NCBI GenBank assembly: GCA_036939355.1
Contig: JALLAP010001242.1
Coordinates: 1-10,059 of the forward strand
Direction of reading: 5' to 3'
Source: Thalassiosira profunda
Taxonomy: Eukaryota; Bacillariophyta; Thalassiosirophyceae; Thalassiosirales; Thalassiosiraceae
Length of the DNA stretch: 10,059 nucleotides
Shown here: positions 1 through 6,557 of the stretch, one piece after another
How the letters are laid out: every line of letters begins with the position of its first letter
Numbering within the stretch: position 1 is the first letter of the stretch
Notes under the pieces: generated by a model
What the model was told of the DNA's origin: nothing
Databases searched by the model: none
Seen by the model: the letters and a program-made list of their open reading frames with translations, nothing else
Translations under genes and position numbers: made by a program

Positions 1-1309
1 CGCGGGACGCGTGCCACCGCAGTTGGAACAGGGGGTGTTGCCAGTGGCGGGCGTGCGGCGCGTCGGTGTCGGGGGAGTACCCCCCGATGTGGTGTGCGAG
101 CTCCTTCGCTGCTCCCGATTGGACTTGGGCTTCCGTGGGGTTTGCTGAGCCGTTGTCGTCGTCGGCGTCCATGACCGCGTCGCCATCCCCATCCGCATCT
201 CCGCCACCAACACCTCCCTCATCGCCATCGGCATCCGTCTTCGGCGGGAAGAGAGCGTCGCCGGCGCGAACGAGCGCGAAGAGCGCCGAATCCCACTCCC
301 ACCACCGCCGCACGAAGGCGTGCTCGCCCCGTGTAAAGCAGTAGGCGTCGAGCAGCTCGCGGGCCGCCTCGGCCGCCACGACCGCCGCCTCGGCGTCCAC
401 GTCTGTCTCCTCCCCATCCTGGTCGCCGTGCACACCCTGCTCCATCATTGCATCGTTGCCGCCGTTCAACCTGGCAGATACGAACGGCAGCAGCGCCAAT
501 GGGCAGGCGTCCCTCCCGAACCTCTGGAACTCCCCGAACAAATCCGCGATCACCGGGGCCAGCTGGGGCGCTAGGGGGAGCCAGAATCCGAAGAGTACGA
601 ACGCGCGGAGGCGGGCCCGCACCACTTCCGTCAATTCGTCCTTCGCTGCAGAGCGGCCCCCTCCCTCGTTCGTCGGGGAATCCTCCCGGTCGGCCGCCGC
701 CGTTGCCGCACTCGCCCCCTCGCGGTCCCCCTCCCGATTGGCCCGCAGCACATGGCACGCCGCCCTTGCCGCCGCGTCCAACGCCACGGGGGCCAACGAG
801 CGGAGGAGGGAGCGGAGGGCGTCTATGCGGGTGGGGCGGCGGGGGCGGCCGCCCCGGACTTTGCGGGGATTTGCGTGGTAGGGGAGGTTGTCCTCCTCCT
901 CCTCCTCCTCCTCCTCCTCCTCCTCTTCGTTCTCTTCATCCTGCACATGCATATCGTCATCGCCCATATGCATATCGTCGTTGTTGTCGTATGCGTCGTC
1001 GAACCCCCCGGGGAGGAACGCCGCAGGCACCGGGAGGGACGCGCGGAGGTTGTACGGATCGGCCGCCGCCAGCAGCTCGCGGGCCAACAGGTCGACCAGC
1101 TGCTCCCCGCTCTCGGCGCCCTCGTTCTGTGGCTGTGGCTGCTGGTGGTGGGGGTGATGCGTCTCCAGTTGGGGGGAGGCGTCGCCGCGGGCGAGGGCGG
1201 CGGCGTAGCGCGTCACGCGGCGGAGGTAGGCGGCCACGTCGACGTCGCTCTCCACTGCGGCCGCCTCTGTGGGCCCGGCGCCTTGCGGGGCGGCGGCGCG
1301 GTCGTTCAT
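1..1309 (-). CDS. Unrecognised protein with poly-Glu run, 3' end cut by window edge
   Basis: An uninterrupted minus-strand frame of 436 codons runs from an ATG at 1309 (context CACCATGA, a strong eukaryotic start) off the left edge, so the C-terminus is missing. I do not recognise the family. Seen in order: an Ala-rich N-terminus with a short helix-like stretch; a His/Gln-rich patch; an acidic region with a small MHMGDDDMH repeat; a run of 12 Glu at about residues 128-139; directly after it a basic patch containing GGRPRRPTR; a helical Ala/Leu/Arg region; a hydrophobic segment at about residues 235-265 (FVLFGFWLPLAPQLAPVIAD); an Ala/Glu-rich helix; a Trp-rich stretch (RRWWEWDSALFALVR); then a Gly/Asp-rich linker. 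Acidic beside basic patches suggest a nuclear or nucleic-acid-associated protein, but this is only inference. Other frames here are also open because of the high GC; this frame is preferred for its good start and for globular-looking segments among low-complexity linkers. An intron cannot be excluded. Confidence 0.62.
   Translation of the reverse strand, partial: MNDRAAAPQGAGPTEAAAVESDVDVAAYLRRVTRYAAALARGDASPQLETHHPHHQQPQPQNEGAESGEQLVDLLARELLAAADPYNLRASLPVPAAFLPGGFDDAYDNNDDMHMGDDDMHVQDEENEEEEEEEEEEEEDNLPYHANPRKVRGGRPRRPTRIDALRSLLRSLAPVALDAAARAACHVLRANREGDREGASAATAAADREDSPTNEGGGRSAAKDELTEVVRARLRAFVLFGFWLPLAPQLAPVIADLFGEFQRFGRDACPLALLPFVSARLNGGNDAMMEQGVHGDQDGEETDVDAEAAVVAAEAARELLDAYCFTRGEHAFVRRWWEWDSALFALVRAGDALFPPKTDADGDEGGVGGGDADGDGDAVMDADDDNGSANPTEAQVQSGAAKELAHHIGGYSPDTDAPHARHWQHPLFQLRWHASR
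891..923. repeat. (TCC)11 trinucleotide microsatellite encoding poly-Glu
   Basis: Eleven perfect TCC units on the plus strand are read as GAG codons on the minus strand within the acidic tract of the unrecognised gene. With the adjacent GAA codon they give 12 consecutive Glu. Such a perfect codon repeat is likely to vary in length between strains or alleles. Confidence 0.95.
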
Positions 1310-1971
1310 GGTGGATCGTCTCTGTGTTGTTGGGTTGCAATCGGCGGTGGTCTCGGCCAGTGTTGCAAAGAAGTGATTGATGTTGATGGTGTGGTCGCGG
1401 GGGCGCGGGGCGCGGGGGCGCCGAGCGAGAGAGGTGTGAGATTTGGGTGGCCACAAAAGAATGGTCTTGCGTCCCCTCGCCCCTCGCCCCTCTCTCACTC
1501 CCCCCGCCGCTCCCGCTCTCCTCGCTCCTGCTCCTCCCGTGCAGCAGCGGCAGCGCGCGGTCGCCCCCGCGTTTTTGGCCGCGCGGCGCTTTGTAGGAGA
1601 GCTTGATTTCATTGGTCCACGCGCGAGAGTCTGTCTGCTGGTGGTGCACCTCTCGCCCTCTGGCTCCATCCAGCTCCCTCCTTGCAAGCGCGGGCCACCG
1701 AGTGTCACCGCGGGCGCACCCGACTGCGGCGCGCACCATTATTGTCCCCCCTGCCTTGCCTGTCCTCCCGAGCCGCTGAGCGGCGACGGCGCGCCGACAT
1801 CTCCCGAGTGCCACCGCGGGTTCCGGCGGGAGGTGACCGCGTGCTGCAAAGTTTGGCCGCGCGGTGTGCACCCGCCTGCTTTGATTGCAATTGGTCCAAG
1901 CGCACGGCCTGCCGGGCTTGCAACTCCTGTGTGTCGAGGTCACCGAGGGCCTCGATTTGCAGCTGGCAAAT
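1310..1971. promoter_or_regulatory. Divergent 5' region between the unknown gene and the LRR gene
   Basis: This stretch of 662 bases lies between two divergent start codons and holds no credible coding sequence. It is very GC-rich with a long pyrimidine-rich tract around 1470-1540. It carries two pairs of short direct repeats. One pair shares the core ATTGGTCCA at 1603-1624 and 1881-1903 (20 of 23 aligned positions match). The other pair is CGAGTGYCACCGCGGG at 1699-1714 and 1805-1820 (15 of 16 match). ATTGG is the reverse of a CCAAT box. That the region is a shared promoter is inferred from the gene layout; no transcription start can be placed. Confidence 0.45.
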
Positions 1972-3126
1972 ATGGACGTATTGCAGGACGAACCGCCATT
2001 GCGCAATGTCAATCCGCTGATGAACGACGATTATGTTGCCGAGGATCACCTTTTGCTGCAGCGCAACAGCCGCCGCCTGACGACCCTGTACCTCGGCGCC
2101 TCCGAGAACGAACTCCTTCCGCACCCCGACGATTGGCGGAGGACGGGCCACTGCCTGGGGAGAAACACGCACGTGGAGACGCTGCACTTCGGGAGCTTGG
2201 AGGGCGTGACGTTGGGCCAGTTCGCGGCCCTGTGCGAAGGGCTGGCGGACAATCAGTCCATTGTCGAGGTCGAATTCACCTGCGAGAAAAGCTTGTGTTT
2301 GGGGGGCATCGTCTTTCAACTGATGGCGCCGTTCTTTGAACGCAACCTCGTTCGGACGTTGCGCGCGGGAGGGGATGGGTTCGAGGTCGGGCTGGACAGC
2401 GAGACAACGCGCTACCTCGCCGATGCGCTTGCCAAGTTCAACTGTCTCACCGAGTTCGAGTACTACAGTTTGGCCGTGGACAACGGGACCGCGCTGCGGC
2501 TTTTCGGGGCGCTGGCGAAGCATAAGAACTTGGAGAAGCTTTACCTTTCAGGGACTCATCATATGAGACGGTCTGGCTACAATTCCCTGGTACGGCTGTT
2601 CCGTAGCAGTGCGAGGTTGTCGAACCTTGGCCTGTATCTTGGCTTCGTCGACGATGAACTGGCCACTGCTCTGCCCGACGCTTTGGCTGACAACTCAGCA
2701 TTCCGAGATTTGTCCCTGTACGAAAATGCCGGTCTCACCAGTCGGGGATGGACTGCTATCGCAACTATACATTGTCAACATTCCTTGGACGAATTCGGCG
2801 TCTCTTCCTGCGCCATTGACGACGATGCTGCAGCTTCGTTAGCAAACGCCTTGTCTTCCGCCAATACTATCAAGAGTGTGAACGTGGCAAGCATCCAATT
2901 GATCACCGGCGCCGGTTGGCAATCTTTTGCCGGTTTGTTTCAACATCCAGGGTACTCAATTCTTGAGAAACTCGACATGAGCTGGAATTTGATCGACGAT
3001 GAAGCAGCTGTCTCTTTGGCTAGTGCTTTATTCAGTAACAGGAACAACAGATTGCAGGAGTTGAAGCTTGATGCCAACAACGAAATTACAAGTGGGGGAT
3101 GGCGCTCTTTCTTCCAGAATTGTTAG
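1972..3126 (+). CDS. LRR protein, copy A: N-terminal segment (frame 1), ends at a frameshift
   Basis: This frame encodes 384 residues. The start is the ATG at 1972 (AAATATGG context); the frame is open back to a TGA at 1882 but contains no earlier ATG. The first ~190 residues are a degenerate LRR-like region (for example RRLTTLYLGASENEL and NLEKLYLSG). From about residue 255 there are clear paired repeats of about 57 residues, each with an IDDxAAxSLAxAL helix and a TSxGWxxx turn (LTSRGWTAI, ITGAGWQSF, ITSGGWRSF). This is the ribonuclease-inhibitor-like LRR style abundant in diatoms, generally a protein-binding scaffold. No signal peptide or membrane segment is visible. The frame stops at TAG 3124-3126 in mid-repeat. 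Copy B lacks two bases here and reads on, so the stop is caused by a 2-base indel near 3116-3120. The protein continues in another frame from 3119. Base composition drops from GC-rich to balanced around 2530. Function unknown. Confidence 0.72.
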   Translation: MDVLQDEPPLRNVNPLMNDDYVAEDHLLLQRNSRRLTTLYLGASENELLPHPDDWRRTGHCLGRNTHVETLHFGSLEGVTLGQFAALCEGLADNQSIVEVEFTCEKSLCLGGIVFQLMAPFFERNLVRTLRAGGDGFEVGLDSETTRYLADALAKFNCLTEFEYYSLAVDNGTALRLFGALAKHKNLEKLYLSGTHHMRRSGYNSLVRLFRSSARLSNLGLYLGFVDDELATALPDALADNSAFRDLSLYENAGLTSRGWTAIATIHCQHSLDEFGVSSCAIDDDAAASLANALSSANTIKSVNVASIQLITGAGWQSFAGLFQHPGYSILEKLDMSWNLIDDEAAVSLASALFSNRNNRLQELKLDANNEITSGGWRSFFQNC

Positions 3127-3707
3127 AGTCGCATTCAGACAATGTTAGGCTCACGACTCTGGGTGTTTGTCAGAACAACGTTGACAGTGATGCATTGGTT
3201 GCTCTGGGAAATTCTCTGAGGGGCAATGCCACACTCACCCACTTGAATCTTTCCCAGAATCAGGGTCTATCAGTTGTTGGTTGGCAGGCCCTTGGGGAGG
3301 TATTGGAGAGCCCTCATTCTGTGCTTGAGTTTCTCGATCTCCAAGGCAATGAAATTGATGACGATTCAGTACGAGTGCTTGCAGCATCTCTTTCCCACAA
3401 CCACAAACTGAAAAAAATGCACCTGGAGCTTTGCTCATCGGCTCCACCAGATGTGCTACTGATTTCAACGGTGGGATTGTCGATCTTAGCACAGCTCTTG
3501 TGCAACAAGGATAGCATCGTGACAACATACCAGTCCAACCACACCCTGGAAGAAGTTTTCTTGATAGGTTATGGGCTGCCAGAAAATATTGCGTCGGCAC
3601 TGAAGATCAATAAAACATACAATGCACGAGAGGCGGCGCGGCTGAAAATCCTCGAATGCCATTTTGACGCTCTTGTTGCATACAGCCTTTCACTGGGTTG
3701 GAGGTAA
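3119..3707 (+). CDS. LRR protein, copy A: middle segment after the 2-base frameshift
   Basis: This is the continuation of the LRR protein in a different frame. From about 3119 it reads VLESHSDNVRLTTLGVCQNNVDSDALVALG and on through two more paired repeats, including LSVVGWQAL and EIDDDSVRVLAASL. It then passes into a non-repeat region (LLCNKDSIVTTYQSNHTLEE ... EAARLKILECHF) that resembles the C-terminal cap of diatom LRR proteins. The frame is open upstream to an out-of-frame ATG at 3099, but that ATG lies inside the previous segment's codons and is not a credible independent start. The stop at 3705-3707 falls just before more coding-like sequence in a third frame. Whether this is a broken gene or a base-calling error cannot be settled from the window. 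Confidence 0.6.
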
Positions 3708-3889
3708 CTGCGTGTCCCACGGCTGTGGCCTGGATGGGTAGAGGCAATGGCAATGCTCGAAGAATAGGAAGCTCTCTGCTCTACGAATTTGTCCGGGGCA
3801 CGCCTGCGCTGTTTAACTTTGTGGGTGCGACGAAGAAAAGAAAGTATCAGTCGATGGTCGAGGTCTATGCTAGGAAGGTTGAGGCTTGA
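3698..3889 (+). CDS. LRR protein, copy A: C-terminal tail in a third frame
   Basis: After the stop of the middle segment, the overlapping frame from about TTG 3698 encodes VTACPTAVAWMGRGNG followed by SLLYEFVRGTPALFNF and a basic end, stopping at TGA 3887-3889. The pattern of an AVAWMGR motif followed by a YxFVRxxPxLF helix matches, from memory, the C-terminal end of diatom LRR proteins. Copy B has the same tail (6399-6557). In the part aligned before its end, three of the four base differences I count are silent in this frame, which supports real coding. Both copies need the same frame change just upstream, so it predates their divergence. The shift is +2 or -1 and I see no intron of plausible length to explain it. 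Confidence 0.5.
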   Translation: MEVTACPTAVAWMGRGNGNARRIGSSLLYEFVRGTPALFNFVGATKKRKYQSMVEVYARKVEA

Positions 3890-4107
3890 TACAAGTATTG
3901 TGGTGGTTGCACAGAGATTGAAGAGCCTAAAGCAGTTGATTCTCTACTTCTACTTATCTTCTGTCTGCCTGGTTCTCTCCTGAACGTCTGGCCTGGCTAC
4001 TATAGCCGATAGCAAGCAGTTTCCCAACCACTAGATAGCCCGCGCCTCGCTCACTCCCCCTCCCGCCCCCGTCGCCGCAGTGACCAATCCTTCGTCGCCG
4101 GCGCAGT
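3890..4107 (+). promoter_or_regulatory. LRR 3' flank and upstream region of methyltransferase copy A
   Basis: The first ~40 bases resemble the matching position in copy B (6558-6615, shared GAGGCTTGATA and TTGCACAGA). After that the two copies are unalike up to the ATG. A pyrimidine-rich, CG-rich stretch (about 4040-4080) precedes the start, and an in-frame TGA at 4081-4083 shows that no N-terminal extension is possible without splicing. No RNA gene or open frame of interest seen. Confidence 0.4.
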
Positions 4108-5385
4108 ATGCCGTCGTCGCAGTCGATCCCATCCTTCCTCGCCGGCGCCACCTGCTCGGCGGCCCTCATTTACCTGAGCCAACGAGCCCGGCAACAACGG
4201 CGCAGGCCACAGCAACCAATTGCAACTTCGCCCAATGCAGATGATGCCGAGGAACTGCTGGACTCGATCGATCTAGACCAGCGAATGCTGCGCAAGGCGG
4301 AAGGCGCCCTCGTCAAGCGCACCTCCCGGCTGATCATTGTGGTGGAACGGTGCACCAACGATCACAACTACTCCGCCATCTTGCGGACCGCGGAAGCGCT
4401 GGGCGTGCAGCACGTGTACATCATCGCGCCGCAGTGCATCCAGTCGACGTTGACTGCAACCGATGGCGATGATGGAGTGGATCTGCGGCGGTCGGCCGGC
4501 GCGGTGGTGAAGGGCGCGACGGACGCGGAGAAGAAGGACCGGGCGATGCACCATCTGTACGCGCGCAAGGCCACCGAGTGGTTGACCGTGACGGACTTTG
4601 ACGATACCAAATCGTGCATCGCATCTCTGCGAAAGGATGGGTACAAGATCTGGGCGACGGATTTGGGCCAAACGGCGGTGTGCTTGACCGCGGATGCATT
4701 GGGCCGTGCATCGGACGGTACGGAAATCGTGCCGGAGAAGATTGCCCTCGTCTTTGGAACGGAAGCGGTCGGCTGCACGACGGAGATGCTCAACGCGGCT
4801 GACTTGCGGGTGTACCTTCCGTTGAGGGGGTTTGCGGACAGCCTCAATCTCTCGGTCGCCACAGCCCTTTGTGTGCATCAATTATTCGTACTCGATCCTA
4901 GCCTGATCGGTGCAATGAGTGAGGAGGAGCGACACGAGCTGCGCTCGAAATGGTATGCAAAGCTTGCATCGCAGCGCCTGCTCTCGTCGCGGGACAAAAA
5001 GCGCAAGGCGAAGTTGGAGACGGAATTGAAAGCGCTGGAGAAGATGGAAGAGAAGCGGGCGGCAGGTGAGAAACTGCACCCCGAACAGCTGGACAAGTTG
5101 GCAAAGCGAGAAGCGAAGCAAGCCGAACTCGATGCAATGGAAACCAAACTGACTGGGGATTCGCAGCTCGCAGTGAAAGACCTCGTGGCAAATCCCCCCC
5201 GCCCTATCAGTGACATGAGACGGGCCGACGAGCACAGGATCTGCTTTGTCGGGAGGAATACGAAAGCTAGCCACAGCGATGCATGGGCGGACATGCCCGC
5301 TACAGCGAATGGAGTCTGCGCCGCGGACAGCACAGCTTCATTTTTTCGGCAGCGAGTAGCTCAAAATCAGAAGGATGATTGCTAA
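4108..5385 (+). CDS. TrmH/SpoU-family RNA 2'-O-ribose methyltransferase, copy A
   Basis: A 425-residue protein of the SPOUT (SpoU/TrmH) class, which transfers a methyl group from S-adenosylmethionine to a ribose 2'-OH in tRNA or rRNA. The closest resemblance is to bacterial TrmH (Gm18 of tRNA). Motif 1 is NDHNYSAILRTAEALGV at residues 84-100, with N87 and the expected catalytic R93. Motif 2 is LVFGTEAVG at 214-222 (E219). Motif 3 is LPLRGFADSLNLSVATAL at 238-254 (N247), forming the cofactor-binding knot. Bacterial TrmH is about 190-230 residues. Here there is an extra N-terminus with a hydrophobic stretch (about 7-24) followed by RARQQRRR, which could be a membrane anchor or mitochondrial presequence. 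There is also a long C-terminal extension with a highly charged coiled-coil (about 295-350) and a Cys/His/Trp-containing end. The start is fixed by an in-frame stop nine codons upstream. Its stop lies 51 bases from the convergent LHC stop. The substrate is not determinable here. Confidence 0.9.
   Translation: MPSSQSIPSFLAGATCSAALIYLSQRARQQRRRPQQPIATSPNADDAEELLDSIDLDQRMLRKAEGALVKRTSRLIIVVERCTNDHNYSAILRTAEALGVQHVYIIAPQCIQSTLTATDGDDGVDLRRSAGAVVKGATDAEKKDRAMHHLYARKATEWLTVTDFDDTKSCIASLRKDGYKIWATDLGQTAVCLTADALGRASDGTEIVPEKIALVFGTEAVGCTTEMLNAADLRVYLPLRGFADSLNLSVATALCVHQLFVLDPSLIGAMSEEERHELRSKWYAKLASQRLLSSRDKKRKAKLETELKALEKMEEKRAAGEKLHPEQLDKLAKREAKQAELDAMETKLTGDSQLAVKDLVANPPRPISDMRRADEHRICFVGRNTKASHSDAWADMPATANGVCAADSTASFFRQRVAQNQKDDC
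4909..5140 (+). repeat. 232-base island identical between methyltransferase copies (copy A)
   Basis: Bases 4909-5140 equal 7683-7914 without a single difference, covering the C-terminal coiled-coil coding region. The 48 bases just upstream (4861-4908) differ at many positions, and differences resume at 5141. The edges are abrupt, as expected of a conversion or recombination tract. Confidence 0.93.
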
Positions 5386-5436
5386 ACGCCTAGTGAATTG
5401 GCTCTCCGGTAGTCTTTGTACATTATTTTAGCTGGC

Positions 5437-5824
5437 TCAGAAAGTGGCGTCCATGCACTGCCCAACAGCGACGCAATCCAGCCAGGGCTGGATGAATGGC
5501 ACCTGGTACGCCGGTTCGAAGAGCAGTGCATTGGTCGGCAGCTCCACAATCGGTTTGTGCGTCATGGCCTCCTCGAAAATGAACGCCGCCACCGCAATCA
5601 TCGCCGCTCGGCCGTTCAACATTTCTCGCTCTTGCATGTTGCGCTTCATGCTTTCTGGGGCTCCCTCCAAGATGCACAGTGGGTCCCAAAAGCATTCGCC
5701 GGGCAAGAAGGCGTCGCCGCTCTCATTTTCTTTGATTTCGCTCGAATAAATATCCAGATAGCCAAGGTTGAGCATGAGAAACGTCATTATGAGGGGAAAG
5801 AACGGCATCGTCGGGCCTCCGTAG
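5437..5824 (-). pseudogene. LHC protein, copy A: 3' fragment (last 128 codons)
   Basis: This fragment encodes residues equivalent to 310-437 of the full-length LHC protein at 8210-9523. It begins at YGGPTMPFF and keeps membrane helices 2 and 3 with the pigment-binding motif EREMLNGRAAMIAV. It lacks the start codon, plastid presequence, acidic region and helix 1. Its 5' end stops precisely at the N at 5825. Against the full copy it has about 23 base differences in 385 but only four residue changes (M/I, K/R, V/I and F/L at the terminus), and no frameshift. That pattern fits a gene still under selection until recently, so the truncation is more likely an assembly edge than an old pseudogene. 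It is labelled pseudogene because it cannot encode a product as presented. Confidence 0.85.
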
Positions 5825-5825
5825 N
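5825..5825. other. Single ambiguous base (N) at the seam of the duplicated segments
   Basis: This is the only non-ACGT base in the window. To its left, homology to the LHC gene ends (GGCCTCCGTAG, where the full copy continues ATGACAG). To its right, homology to the LRR gene begins (TCACCAGTCGG). Probably a minimal-length gap placeholder between contigs rather than an uncertain base call. Confidence 0.9.
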
Positions 5826-6557
5826 TCACCAGTCGGGGATGGACTGCTATCGCAACTATACATTGTCAACATTCCTTGGAGGATTTCGGCGTCTCTTACT
5901 GTGCCATTGACGACAATGCTGCGCAGCTTCAATGGCAAATGCCTTGTCTTCCGCCAACAGTATCAATAGTGTGAACGTGGCGAGCATGCAATCGATCACC
6001 GGCGCCGGTTGGCAATCTTTTGCCAGTTTTCTTCAAGGGTACTCTATTCTCGAGACACTCGACATGAGCAGGAATTCAATCGACGATGAAGCAGCTATCT
6101 CTTTGGCAAGTGCTTTATTCAGTAACAGCAACAACAGATTGCAGAAGTTGAAGCTTGATGCCAACAACGAAATTACAAGCGGGGGGTGGCGCTCTTTCTT
6201 CCAAGTGTTAGAGTCGCATTCAGACAATGTTAGGCTCAAGACTCTAAGTGTTTGTCAGAACAACGTTGACAGTGGTGCATTGGTTGCTCTGGGTAATTCT
6301 CTGATGGGCAATGCCACCCTCGCCCACTTGAATCTTTCCAAGAATCAGGGTCTAACAACCATTTCGACGGCTCTTACTGCATACAGCCTTTCACTGGGTT
6401 GGAGGTAACTGCGTGCCCCACGGCTGTGGCCTGGATGGGCAGAGGCAATCGCAATGCTCGAAGAATAGGAAGCTCTCTGCTCTACGAATTTGTCCGGGGC
6501 ACGCCTGCGCTGTTCAACTTTGTGGGTGCGACGAAGAAAAGAAAGCATCGAGGTTGA
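5826..6557 (+). pseudogene. LRR protein, copy B: 3' fragment with frameshift and in-frame deletion
   Basis: Homologous to the 3' part of the copy A LRR gene (2735-3889), with no start codon because its 5' end is the seam at 5825. Relative to copy A it has four notable differences. A 2-base insertion near 5922-5926 (GCTGCGCAGC against GCTGCAGC) shifts the frame. Two codons (His-Pro) are lost in frame near 6037. A net 384 bases (128 codons) are lost in frame at about 6355-6358, removing the last repeats and most of the C-terminal cap. And the indel that stops copy A at 3124 is absent, so this copy reads through as FFQVLESHSDN. The main open stretch is 5932-6408. The AVAWMGR tail again lies in another frame (6399-6557), and its end differs from copy A (RKHRG then stop). 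Substitutions in between are mostly conservative. Confidence 0.8.

Larger units (their letters stand above)
2735..5824. repeat. Repeated segment, copy A (LRR 3' half + methyltransferase + LHC 3' part)
   Basis: This 3,090-base stretch is matched in the same order and orientation by 5826-8597. The left end corresponds to base 5826 immediately after the single N; the right end is the base immediately before the N. Coding parts are about 94-96% alike. The methyltransferase upstream regions are mostly unalike, and copy B lacks a net 384 bases of the LRR part. Confidence 0.93.

Noticed and set aside
448..1606. Long plus-strand frames (448-1380 and 752-1606) opposite the unknown gene, one with a poly-Leu stretch that looks like a membrane helix
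   Set aside because: The poly-Leu is the complement of the (GAG)n poly-Glu repeat, and the remainder is Arg/Gly/Pro-rich composition expected from antisense reading of GC-rich sequence.
1885..1971. Earlier LRR start at 1885
   Set aside because: The codon is TTG, not ATG, preceded directly by TGA; the first ATG in frame is 1972.
957..2012. 351-codon minus-strand frame spanning the promoter region
   Set aside because: It runs through the start of the better-supported minus-strand gene in another frame and consists of Arg/Pro/Ser-rich low-complexity sequence without domain character.
1705..2523. 272-codon minus-strand frame opposite the LRR start
   Set aside because: It lies antisense to the LRR coding sequence; its composition follows from that gene's codon use and it shows no recognisable domain.
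3540..3686. A spliceosomal intron ending at AG 3685 to explain the LRR frame change
   Set aside because: The acceptor would give the right frame, but the sequence upstream for more than 100 bases encodes the expected cap region, and the nearest GT (3676) leaves only 10 bases.
5820..5830. Target-site duplication or transposon end at the duplication seam
   Set aside because: No inverted or direct repeat flanks the N, no transposase or reverse-transcriptase sequence is present, and both sides are ordinary coding sequence.
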